64,000 nt of DNA, from the NCBI GenBank assembly GCA_934454635.1, contig CAKSFR010000006.1, positions 78,027 to 142,026 on the forward strand. Reading direction: 5' to 3'. The position numbers and the translations under genes were made by a program. The notes beneath the pieces are model-generated. The model was not told the DNA's origin. It ran no database searches and was given only the letters and a program-made list of their open reading frames with translations. Origin of the DNA: an uncultured Ruminiclostridium sp. (GTDB lineage: Bacteria; Bacillota; Clostridia; Oscillospirales; Ruminococcaceae). This document shows, piece by piece, positions 43,190 to 51,544 of the stretch. The stretch's first letter is position 1. Every line of letters begins with the position of its first letter.

Positions 43190-44193
43190 TCAAACACCCC
43201 CGTCTGCACCAGTATGAAGCCGTACCAAGCTGCGATGATGAGCGCGGCGGCAGCCGTGTACACAATTTTCGCGCTTTTTTCATTTTCGCGGAAAGTCATG
43301 ACGGCAAGCCTTTTTCCTATCGGGAAAAGCTCTCCGCATACGGAGAGAACCGAGGGAAGCCCGAGCATTGCGGCAAGCGGCATAAAGCGAATATCGGAAA
43401 CGCTCGGCAGCGACACAACAGCCGCCGCAAAAAGCGTAATTATCATAGTTTCGGAATAATCCCTGTCTGAGTGCATCTTGCGCGTGAGCGCCGCGAAAAT
43501 GAACAGCAGGAAAAAAGCTGCGGGGACAAGCGGAGATATTCCGTTTTGAGGGAATGACTGCGCTGAAGCGGACATATACTGGAAAAGGACGTCCCCGGGA
43601 TTTATAAACAAAAGTGCGGCGCCCGCAAACAGACCTGCGATAAGCAGGGGAATCCCGACGGGGAAAAGCAGCACCGGATAAAAAGCGAGAAGAAGCAGCG
43701 CTTCGGGGCAGAAGCACACGGCAAGCAGCAAAAGAGCGGCGTATCGCGAAAATCGCCTTTGCGAAGCGTATTTAAAAGCGTACATACAAAGCGCCGCAGC
43801 GCAGAATATCACGGGTTCATGTACAAAATAAAGCCAAAATCCGCTTGCTGCGAATATCGCTGCCGAAAAAGACGGGCAAGATGAACGGTAGGCATAGCGT
43901 GAAACTGAAACCGCGAAAACTGCGGACAGAACGGCGTATATTGCTGTACTGTCGGGGAAAATCAGCGCCAGCAGACGCGCGGGATAGGAAAATCCGATCG
44001 GCAGAGCGCTTGCGCTTCCCTCTAAAATAAGCTCGTACTGCGCCGCGATATCGGGCGATACAGAGCCGAGGCAAACAAAAGTGCAGAAAAAGATTACAGC
44101 GCCCGCAGCGGAGCATATAAGAGCTTTTTTCTTCAGCGCCGAGCACGCTGCGAGCAGCAGCGGCAGCGCAATACACGTCGCGGCAGCAATCAT
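43180..44193 (-). CDS. Polytopic membrane protein, unknown (surface operon)
   Basis: 337 aa with about nine hydrophobic segments. It resembles polysaccharide-polymerase or glycosyltransferase-C-like membrane proteins in layout, without decisive motifs. It overlaps the CpsD gene stop by 4 bp. A role in making or exporting a surface polymer for the collagen-like protein is inference. Confidence 0.75.
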   Translation of the reverse strand: MIAAATCIALPLLLAACSALKKKALICSAAGAVIFFCTFVCLGSVSPDIAAQYELILEGSASALPIGFSYPARLLALIFPDSTAIYAVLSAVFAVSVSRYAYRSSCPSFSAAIFAASGFWLYFVHEPVIFCAAALCMYAFKYASQRRFSRYAALLLLAVCFCPEALLLLAFYPVLLFPVGIPLLIAGLFAGAALLFINPGDVLFQYMSASAQSFPQNGISPLVPAAFFLLFIFAALTRKMHSDRDYSETMIITLFAAAVVSLPSVSDIRFMPLAAMLGLPSVLSVCGELFPIGKRLAVMTFRENEKSAKIVYTAAAALIIAAWYGFILVQTGVFEWA

Positions 44194-44933
44194 TCGTCTT
44201 CTTCCTCATCAGGGTCGGCTTCCTCCGCCGCAAGAGCGTTGCGGTAATCGGAAACCTCGTCGCGCAGGTCGGAGCAGTGCGTTTTTACCGCGCCGATAAG
44301 ATTGGCTTTCGCGAGAGAAAGCGTGAGAAGCGCTTTTTTCAGATCGGCGTGAGTCGTCTTATTCTCGCGTATAACGAGGACAACGCCTGCGGTATATCCC
44401 CCGAACAGCAGCGCGTCGTTTGCAACGCACAGCGGCGGGGTATCGATCACAATATAGTGGTAATAGCTGTAAAGCATTCGTATCAGCCGTTCCATTTTTT
44501 GTCCTCCGAGCAGGTCGGCAGGATTTTCGGGAACAGCGCCCGACGGCATAACATGGAAATTTCGGAGAACCTCCCGGCAGATAGCGCTGTACACGTCGCT
44601 TTCACCGCTTAAAGCAGTGCTTAAACCGAAGCGGTTTTTAAGGCGGAACAGCTCATGCAGGCTCGGTCGGCGCAAATCCGCATCAATAAGCAGGACGCGC
44701 TTATCAAGCTGACTGAACGCTATTGCGAGATTGGCTGCCGTGGTTGTCTTTCCCTCGCTTTTGCACTGGCTTGTGACAACTACGGAGCAAAGAGAACGCG
44801 AGGACATTGCCGAAAGCAGGTTCGCACGGATATTCTTGTAGACCTCGGAAATAACGGGCGGAGTATTTTCGTTAAGGATAAACTGCCTCGTGATTATATC
44901 TTCGCCGAAGCTTTCATATAAAGGCAATTTCAT
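44190..44933 (-). CDS. CpsD/CapB-type tyrosine-protein kinase (BY-kinase)
   Basis: 247 aa from the ATG at 44933. Walker A CKSEGKTTTAANLA, Walker A' VLLIDADLRRPSLHELF, Walker B YIVIDTPPLCVANDALLF are complete. The C-terminus is acidic (EEADPDEEEDE) and has only one Tyr instead of the usual Tyr cluster, so autophosphorylation may be limited. No Wzz/CpsC-like adaptor, normally the activator, is adjacent; the membrane proteins downstream may replace it. Confidence 0.9.
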   Translation of the reverse strand: MKLPLYESFGEDIITRQFILNENTPPVISEVYKNIRANLLSAMSSRSLCSVVVTSQCKSEGKTTTAANLAIAFSQLDKRVLLIDADLRRPSLHELFRLKNRFGLSTALSGESDVYSAICREVLRNFHVMPSGAVPENPADLLGGQKMERLIRMLYSYYHYIVIDTPPLCVANDALLFGGYTAGVVLVIRENKTTHADLKKALLTLSLAKANLIGAVKTHCSDLRDEVSDYRNALAAEEADPDEEEDE

Positions 44934-45124
44934 ACCCCTTTCCCGCACATGGCTGTGCAATCATATACACTATATTATTATACATATTTTTGTTGTTTTT
45001 GTCAATATTTAAGAGCCGATTTTTCAAAATAATTCCGCAAAAAGCGTCGGATATAACGGCGGCAGCCTGTTCAAAATAAAGAAAAGCACATTTGCGCTAA
45101 ACTATTGAAACGGGAGGCACTGCC

Positions 45125-45490
45125 GTGAATGAGAAAAAATCCAAAAGACTGAGTTCTGCGCTTGCGGGCGCGGTAAGCGGGGTCATGAACGGGCTTTTCG
45201 GCTCGGGCGGAGGCGCGGTCGCGGTACCGCTTTTGGAACGGACGGGACTTGAACCGCGAAAAAGCCACGCAACATCCGTCGCGCTGATATTTTTTCTGAG
45301 CATTTCCGCCACAATCGGCTATTTTCTGGGTGGAAACCTGAACGCGGGGCTTGTTCTTCCGCTTCTTCCGGGAGGATTTTTCGGTGCTGTCCTCGGTTCG
45401 ATCCTGCTCAAAAAAATAGACAACGGACTGCTTAGGCGGATATTCGGCGGGCTGCTAATAATCGCGGCGGGGAGAATGCTGCTGAAATGA
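45125..45490 (+). CDS. TSUP (TauE/SafE) transporter, N-terminal half protein
   Basis: 121 aa from a GTG start with GGGAGG 8 bp upstream. Four membrane segments; GVMNGLFGSGGGAVAVPLL and ATSVALIFFLS are TSUP motifs. It is half the normal TSUP size and overlaps the next gene by 4 bp, so two half-length proteins probably form one transporter. Confidence 0.88.
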   Translation: MNEKKSKRLSSALAGAVSGVMNGLFGSGGGAVAVPLLERTGLEPRKSHATSVALIFFLSISATIGYFLGGNLNAGLVLPLLPGGFFGAVLGSILLKKIDNGLLRRIFGGLLIIAAGRMLLK

Positions 45491-45852
45491 ACCTGCTTAT
45501 CGGATTTCTTGCGGGACTTATCGCTTCAATGGGGCTTGGCGGCGGCTTTGTCATGATAATTTACCTGACCGTTTTCAGACAGTGCCCGCAGCTTGAGGCT
45601 CAGGGCGCAAATCTGCTGTTTTTTCTGCCGATAGCGCTGCTCTCGATGTTTCTTCACACTCGCAGCGGGCTTATCGACTGGCGCAGAATACCGCTCGCGG
45701 CGGCAGCGGGCATAGTCGGCGCGCTTATAGGCACGTTTCTGGGCGCGGCGCTTGATGAAAACCTGCTTCGAAAGCTGTTCGCCGTGCTTCTGCTCGTCAC
45801 GGGGCTGCGTGAGCTTTTTCACGCCCGAAAAGTGAAAAGCACGGCGCAGTAG
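45487..45852 (+). CDS. TSUP (TauE/SafE) transporter, C-terminal half protein
   Basis: 121 aa with four membrane segments. GFLAGLIASMGLGGGFVMII repeats the N-half motif, as expected for two inverted repeats of the full fold. Function with the preceding gene as an exporter of sulfite or organosulfonates is a family guess. Confidence 0.88.
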   Translation: MNLLIGFLAGLIASMGLGGGFVMIIYLTVFRQCPQLEAQGANLLFFLPIALLSMFLHTRSGLIDWRRIPLAAAAGIVGALIGTFLGAALDENLLRKLFAVLLLVTGLRELFHARKVKSTAQ

Positions 45853-45925
45853 CGCGGCGCCCCGCCTTTTGAAAGCTTTCTGCTATACCGCACGCCGGAA
45901 ACGGCGGCTCGTTATGCTCGGCGAA

Positions 45926-46028
45926 GCCCCTGCGGCGCCTGCGCGCACGCCGAAGGCGTGCGCGCAGAGCTGCGGCGCGAAGCGCCGCAGCAGCCTGCGG
46001 GCGGCTTTGCCGCCCGCAGGGGCGCGCA
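45926..46028. repeat. GC-rich cloverleaf element upstream of the AGCS symporter
   Basis: Three strong hairpins in a row: 45939-45967 (13 bp, gaa loop), 45969-45991 (10 bp, gaa loop), 45994-46020 (12 bp, ttt loop). An outer stem of 7 bp with one bulged base (tgc-g-gcgc at 45931-45938 with gcgcgca at 46022-46028) encloses them. It occupies the 258-bp gap between the TSUP and AGCS genes. Confidence 0.8.
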
Positions 46029-46110
46029 GCGGAGTGCGGTTGGCGCCGTTTCGGGCGTGCGGGAGGAAAACGACATAGAGAAAGGCGCCGCCGTGGGAAA
46101 GGAAACGATG

Positions 46111-47826
46111 ATGACGGAATTTATCACACAGCTTAACGGGAAAATAAACGGCGTAGTGTGGGGAACGCCAATGCTTGTGCTGCTTATAGGGACGGGGATA
46201 TATCTCAGCATAAGACTGCGCTTTTTTCAGATAACAAGATTCGGTATGTGGTTCAGGGAAACCGCGCTTTCGCTTTTTCACAGGGATACCGTAAAAAGCA
46301 GTGAAAGCAAGGCGATATCGCAGTTTCAGGCGATGTCTGCCGCTCTTGCCGCAGCTCTCGGTACGGGGAATATCGCGGGGGTTGCTACCGCTCTTGCCGC
46401 AGGAGGACCGGGAGCGGTGCTTTGGATGTGGGTGTCGGCGATTTTCGGAATGATGACGGGTTTTTCCGAGAATGTCCTTGGGATACTTTTCCGTAAGAGA
46501 AATAAAGCTGGCGAGTGGTCGGGCGGAGCGATGTATTATCTGCGTGACGGGGTCGGACAAAAGCGCGGGCTGAAATGGCTCGGAAAGCCTCTTGCGGCGC
46601 TGTTTGCCCTTTTTTGTATGCTGGCTTCGTTCGGCATAGGAAATATGACGCAGGTCAATTCGATCGCCGACGCTATGCGTTCCGAGTTTGGAGTTCCCAC
46701 CCTTGCTACGGGTGTGGTTCTGGCGGCAATTTCCGCGCTCGTTATCGTCGGAGGAATAAAGCGGATAGGGCGCGTTACGGAGAAGCTCGTCCCCGCAATG
46801 GCGGTTCTGTACATAGCCGCGTGCGTTGCGGTTCTGGCTATGAATTTCACCCGTATTCCGCAAATCATTTCCGCAATTGTATCAAGCGCGTTCGGATTCA
46901 GTCAGGTCACGGGCGGGGTAAGCGGTTATCTGGTAATGAACGCGGTTTCGGTCGGATTTCGGCGCGGAGTTTTCTCGAACGAGGCGGGACTCGGCTCGTC
47001 CGTTGCGGTAAACGCTTCGTCTGACGTTACCGAGCCGGTAAAACAGGGAATGTGGGCTGTTTTTGAGATTTTTTTTGACACTATAGTTATGTGCACGCTT
47101 ACGGCGCTGGTTCTTCTTTCCGCCTCGGGAACCAAGAATACGTTTGAAACGGCTTTGCAGAATGTTTCGGAACAACCGCAGTATTTCTGCATTTCGGAAA
47201 ATATGTCTTTAATAAGCGGCGAACCTATTCCTTTGCTTGAGCTTGCCGCTGAGGATTCACCGTCGGGGACATATACCGAGCTTCAGGCGAAAACATCTTA
47301 CGGTCAGCCTTTCACAATAAAATTGAAAAGAAAATCCGACGAACGCGGCTGCAATTATATAAATCTTATGCAGATACGCGGAATCGCCGCAAAAAATCCC
47401 GACGGAACGCTGATTTTGAACGAAAAAGGCGAAACGATAATAAGCGCGGCGGAGCTTTCCGCCGTAAACGGCGCAAGCCTTGTTTCGTATGTTTTCGGGC
47501 AGTGCTTCGGAAATTTCGCGGGCAAGCTGCTTGCGGTCATGGTGCTTCTTTTTGCGTTTTCGACCGTTATCGGCTGGTCGTTTAACGGGGCAAAATCAGC
47601 GGAATATCTTTTCGGAACAAAAAGCGTTTCGCTTTACAGAGCGGTTTATGTTGCGTTTGTGCTGCTCGGAAGCACGGTAAGCCTTACTCTTGCGTGGGAC
47701 ATTTCGGACACGCTGAATGGGCTTATGGCTGTCCCGAATCTTATAGGCGTGCTTATTCTTTCCGGAAATGTCAGCCGCGAGCTTTTCAGTTTTTGTCGCA
47801 GAAAAGGCGAACGTGCTAGGCGTTAG
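46111..47826 (+). CDS. Alanine/glycine:cation symporter (AGCS) with internal insertion
   Basis: 571 aa from the ATG at 46111 (AAAGGA 7-8 bp upstream; ATG at 46108 also possible). Signature [28 protein letters not shown] and many membrane segments identify AGCS. Residues about 350-455 are a hydrophilic insertion ([11 protein letters not shown]... to ...ELSAVNG) absent from typical family members of 450-480 aa; it sits between membrane segments, probably outside. A much longer upstream reading frame would run through a GC-rich hairpin element and is rejected. Confidence 0.9.
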   Translation: [571 protein letters not shown]

Positions 47827-47854
47827 GCAAGAATAATTTAAGCTCTTGCTTTTA

Positions 47855-47945
47855 TACTCAGCACCAATTAAAAGCTATACAAAAAATCGAGTGAAAGTAT
47901 GGATTATACCAGAATTTTTATCTATAGCTTTATTGGTGCTTAGTA
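47855..47945. mobile_element. 100-bp MITE-like element (family 1), copy C, reversed
   Basis: 91 bp, opposite orientation to the other copies. Ends TACTCAGCACCAATTAAAA and (opposite strand) TACTAAGCACCAATAAAG, flanked by TTA at 47852-47854 and 47946-47948. Short central deletion. Lies 30 bp after the AGCS stop. Confidence 0.9.
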
Positions 47946-48151
47946 TTACGCATTATTCACAGACACCTGCGGCGGCTTAGGAATTGTCACAAAGTTGTTT
48001 TCGGGCGTTTTTTCTGTAATATTTTTACCGATATTAAATATAATATAATAGAAAAGGACAACCATAGATATTTACGGAGGTGATTCCGGTGGTTTTGTAG
48101 GCTTTATAGAAATCTGAAAAGTACAGTATTAAAACGAAAAGGAGTATTGTT

Positions 48152-49144
48152 ATGACATTATCAAGAGAATATTCATTAAAAGCAAAATTCAGAAACTTAT
48201 ACCCCGAATATGCCGATCGCTTAAACGGATTAACGGGCGATAGCTTCAACGCTGTACATAATCAACTTATCGAAGAGGCAAAAGAAAACTTGGCGGCAGC
48301 TATGAGGGAGGCAGGCCTTACCTCTGAAATTCCCGCTGAAAACGCCGATCAGACCTGCTGTATGGTTTTATCTGCGGATCAATATAATAAGCTTATTTCT
48401 GCAACAGGTGACGATATTAAGAATCAGCTGCACGTTATTCTGGACGGAGTTGAACGGCTTAAAGGAATGGAGAAAGATGAGGCGGGTCTTGTTACCGTTC
48501 AGCTTTTATTGTCGGGGGCGCTTAGCGTCGGGCTGCTTTCAACGTCTGCCGTAATAGCAAAGCTTGTAGAGGGAGCTGTTGAAGCCGTTGCTGCGTTTGC
48601 GGGAGTAACCGTCGCTACGGTAGGCGTTGTCTGCGCCGTTGTAGCCTTAGTTGTTGTTGCGGTTCTTATCCCTATAATTTATTTTATGCAAAAGCCGGCT
48701 AACTGTATCGTTCTCGTCATAAACGAAACCGAGCATGAACTGCTGTTTGACCGCGATTTTAACGCTCACGGAAAGCCTATGCTTATAACCTCTCCCTTAA
48801 AACCATGTGTTGAGATTCCCGGCGTAAGCAAGTATCCGGTCGCTGGATTTTTTGCAACAGAAAAAAAGTCCAGCGCCCTTTATGGAACACAGTACGGCTT
48901 TACACTGGACTGCGGCGCTACGGGAACAAAAATTTCTTTTGGCGTGGAATGCCCATTAACCAGCATTTATGAGGATAACAACTGTTACTGCTCTTTTAGC
49001 GACGACGCCGAACAGGCTGCTAAGAAAACGGCGGACAAAAACGTTCAGTTTTTCGAGGATTCAAAAAACGGAATAAAGGCAAGCATTCGCTGTCATTCCG
49101 GCGCAGGTTCAATCGCGTATTACATAGCGCGGGTATACAAATAA
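48152..49144 (+). CDS. Orphan protein with glycine-rich hydrophobic core
   Basis: 330 aa; not recognised. AAAGGAG lies 10 bp upstream, and an AT-rich stretch (48030-48050) could supply a promoter. The first 105 residues are helical and charged; residues 108-178 are long Ala/Val/Gly-rich hydrophobic segments; the last 150 residues are beta-rich with many Cys and aromatic residues and end in GSIAYYIARVYK. The helix-hydrophobic-beta layout resembles some pore-forming or membrane-inserting proteins, but I cannot assign it. No signal peptide. It is flanked on both sides by mobile elements, which hints at transfer. Confidence 0.75.
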   Translation: MTLSREYSLKAKFRNLYPEYADRLNGLTGDSFNAVHNQLIEEAKENLAAAMREAGLTSEIPAENADQTCCMVLSADQYNKLISATGDDIKNQLHVILDGVERLKGMEKDEAGLVTVQLLLSGALSVGLLSTSAVIAKLVEGAVEAVAAFAGVTVATVGVVCAVVALVVVAVLIPIIYFMQKPANCIVLVINETEHELLFDRDFNAHGKPMLITSPLKPCVEIPGVSKYPVAGFFATEKKSSALYGTQYGFTLDCGATGTKISFGVECPLTSIYEDNNCYCSFSDDAEQAAKKTADKNVQFFEDSKNGIKASIRCHSGAGSIAYYIARVYK

Positions 49145-49202
49145 CGCCTTTTTATACAGCCGTTCCTCGTGACAGTTCATAATATCCAAAAAGTATTTCG
49201 GA

Positions 49203-49295
49203 TTTGACGGAATTAGTTTTGTATGGTTTTTTTCGGCGGCTGTGCCGCTTAACAGAAGCGGCGAACCTTTGTCTATAGGAGGATTGAAAATAGTA
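49203..49295. mobile_element. Decayed copy of the 190-bp hairpin element (family 2), reversed
   Basis: Reading in the plus direction, ttgacggaattag-tttgta-ggttttttcggcggct-tgccgctt...agaagcggcgaa-ctt...gtctatagga-gattgaaa-atagta matches the reverse of 1005-1132 with mismatches and small gaps. Hairpin arms are only partly preserved. The right end (gaaaatagta) is followed by TAA, as the family rule predicts; the left end is unclear. Confidence 0.7.
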
Positions 49296-49308
49296 TAAAA
49301 CACAAATT

Positions 49309-49345
49309 CGGGGAAGCCCTCTTTGCGTGGGCTTCCCCGTTTAAT
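49309..49345. terminator. Terminator between the orphan gene and GH5
   Basis: ggggaagccc (49310-49319) pairs with gggcttcccc (49329-49338) around a 9-nt loop; short T-run to the right (ttt). Serves convergent genes. Confidence 0.75.
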
Positions 49346-49385
49346 CCTTTAACCGTGCGGCGTTATTTAGCGGATAATGTCAGGC

Positions 49386-50534
49386 TTATTCCGCCGTTTT
49401 TTCACTTTTTCCCTTTTCATAGCTTTTTCGCATTTCTTCGCCGAGCCCCTCGGTGCGCCACGAAAGCGAGGTCCTGTTTATTTCCTCGCCGTTGTCCCAA
49501 AGAACGGGGCAGATTCCGTACTTCGCGCAGTATTCGGTGACCGCCGAGAGGTAGAGCTTGCGCGCCGCGAGATCCTTGTCTTTAAGCGTGCAGCCAAATT
49601 CGCCCATAATAACTGGAATGCCGTTGTCGATGAATTTTTTCTTCAGTTTATTCATCTGTCGGTCGAGGTATTTGTAATCGCCGTCGCTTCCCCAGCTCTC
49701 CCGATAGCCCCAAGTGGAGGTTTTGTCGGCAATCGCAAAGGTCGCGGGGGAGTAGTAATGCATTGAAACTATCAGCTTATCGTCGCCCTCGGGAACGGTT
49801 ATTCCATCGCCCTGACAGGAACGGTCGATGTCGGTCCAGTATCCTGCGAGCAGCAGATATCTTTCGGCGTTGTTGTGGCCTGAATTTCTGATAAGACTGA
49901 CAAATTCGGCGTTGATCCTGTTCATAAGCTCGCAGCCCTTTTCAGTTCCGAGGTCGTCGAATCCGATTTCATTCATTGACTCGAAAATGAGCTTGTTTGA
50001 ATATTCGCCGAACTCTTCGGCAAGCTGCGACCATATAGCCTTGTATTCGGTCATAACGCCGTCGTAGTCGGTCGAGGCCTTTGTCAGCCACGTTCCCTCG
50101 TGGTGCATATTCAGGATTATATACATATCCTCCTCGACGCACCAGCCGATTATTTCCTTTACTCTTGCAAGCCAGTCAGCCGAAATTGTGTACTCGGGCG
50201 CGTCGTCGACGTGATTTTTCCATGTAACGGGAACGCGGATAGTATCTATGCCTTCCGACTTTATATAGGAAATTAGCTCCTTTGTAACTTTAGGGTTTCC
50301 CCATGAGGTTTCGTACTCCATTTCGTTTGAAAGCCAGTTACAGTCCACGGGGTCAAGTGTATTTCCGAGATTCCAGCCCATTCCCATGCTTTCAACAAAT
50401 TCCTGCGCAGAGGCCGCTTCCGCCGTATTGCCGATATACTGCTGTTCGGCTGTTTGAGCGCCGTTTTCGTGACTTGCCGAACAGCCCGAAAAAAGCATGA
50501 TCGCTGCGGTTATCAAAGAAATAATTTTATGCAT
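49386..50534 (-). CDS. GH5 endoglucanase-like lipoprotein
   Basis: 382 aa. Signal peptide with lipobox LFSGC; catalytic GH5 domain: GMGWNLGNTLD, ESMNEIG with the acid/base Glu, and VIMGEFG with the nucleophile Glu; HMHHEG-type segment (ILNMHHEGTW). Attached outside the membrane, it would cut beta-glucans or related glycans. The araC gene upstream on the same strand may control it. Confidence 0.93.
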   Translation of the reverse strand: MHKIISLITAAIMLFSGCSASHENGAQTAEQQYIGNTAEAASAQEFVESMGMGWNLGNTLDPVDCNWLSNEMEYETSWGNPKVTKELISYIKSEGIDTIRVPVTWKNHVDDAPEYTISADWLARVKEIIGWCVEEDMYIILNMHHEGTWLTKASTDYDGVMTEYKAIWSQLAEEFGEYSNKLIFESMNEIGFDDLGTEKGCELMNRINAEFVSLIRNSGHNNAERYLLLAGYWTDIDRSCQGDGITVPEGDDKLIVSMHYYSPATFAIADKTSTWGYRESWGSDGDYKYLDRQMNKLKKKFIDNGIPVIMGEFGCTLKDKDLAARKLYLSAVTEYCAKYGICPVLWDNGEEINRTSLSWRTEGLGEEMRKSYEKGKSEKTAE

Positions 50535-50676
50535 AATAATTGCTGTCCTTTCGCTTGTTTTTTGTGCAGATTGATGATATGAAAATTATATCATGCACGC
50601 GTTGGGACAGCAATGCTCTGTTGGGTCGTATTAAATATCCGAATGTGCACATTTTTGTTAAAAACGTGCAGGACGG

Positions 50677-51462
50677 TCATAGATTTTTGCGGTACTGCGT
50701 CGGCGTTCTGCCGTTTTTTTCGCGGAACAGGCGCATAAAGCTGTATTCGCTGGAATATCCGCAGCGTTCCGCGATTTCACGCACGCTCAGCGTCGTTGAC
50801 GACAGCAGGCGCTTGGCGTGGTTCATTCTGCTGCACATAATGTCGTGCTTTACGTTTACCCCGAATATTTTTCTGTAAAGATGCTGAAAGCCCGAGCGGC
50901 TCATATTCGTATATGCAGCAAGGGAGTTCACATTCGGGATAGTTTCGGGGTTAGCGTAAATCGAATCGCGGATATGCACGAAGCGGAAATTCCTGTCCGC
51001 AAGCTCCTGCGAGCGCGGACGATATTCCGAGCCGATAAGGTCGCTCAGCTTATACAGAAGTATTTCGGCGTAGGCGCGTTCGATTTCGGCGCGGTGAGGT
51101 TCCGGTGAATAATGCTCAAACGACATCGTGCGGATAAGCTGTGAAAGCTCGTCGAGCCTGCCGAGGTAAAACGGCTTGTTTATCGGTATTCCGAGCGCGG
51201 AGAAGCGCTCCTCTTCGCCGTCTTCAAGTGTGAAAAAAAGCCAGTCGTCTGTGTATTTTCCTCCGTCGCCGCCGTAGCTGCACGGGGTTTCGGGCGAAAA
51301 TATCACGACTGAATTTTTCTTCACCTTGTAATGCGCTCCGTCTATTTCAAAAAGGGCGTTTTCTTTAACGAAAAGCATAAGCCAGCAGCCGTTTCCGTCA
51401 GGACGCGACATGGTGAAATCCGAATCGTGCGTGTAATTGTAGCCGATTGCGCCTACGTTCAT
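50677..51462 (-). CDS. AraC-family transcriptional regulator
   Basis: 261 aa. N-terminal cupin-like sensor (about residues 15-110), C-terminal double helix-turn-helix with NVNSLAAYTNMSRSGFQHLYRKIFG and VREIAERCGYSSEYSFMRLFREKNGRTPTQYR. Usual architecture of sugar-responsive activators. 142 bp upstream of the GH5 gene, so it is probably its regulator. Confidence 0.93.
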   Translation of the reverse strand: MNVGAIGYNYTHDSDFTMSRPDGNGCWLMLFVKENALFEIDGAHYKVKKNSVVIFSPETPCSYGGDGGKYTDDWLFFTLEDGEEERFSALGIPINKPFYLGRLDELSQLIRTMSFEHYSPEPHRAEIERAYAEILLYKLSDLIGSEYRPRSQELADRNFRFVHIRDSIYANPETIPNVNSLAAYTNMSRSGFQHLYRKIFGVNVKHDIMCSRMNHAKRLLSSTTLSVREIAERCGYSSEYSFMRLFREKNGRTPTQYRKNL

Positions 51463-51489
51463 TGTGCGCTCCTTTCATTGCCATATAAA

Positions 51490-51535
51490 GCGGAACCGCT
51501 TCCCGCGGGTATGGCGGAAGCGGTTCTTTTTTACG
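51490..51535. terminator. Terminator between the ABC exporter and araC
   Basis: ggaaccgcttcc (51492-51503) pairs with ggaagcggttc (51516-51526) and is followed by a T run (tttttt) in the plus direction; the minus direction has only a weak T-rich end. It lies downstream of the ABC gene, near the araC start. Confidence 0.75.
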
Positions 51536-51544
51536 CTGTGCGGA

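Noticed and set aside
45958..46110. Extended N-terminus of the AGCS symporter
   Set aside because: The extra 50 residues come from the cloverleaf element; the family starts at the first membrane segment and AAAGGA precedes 46111.
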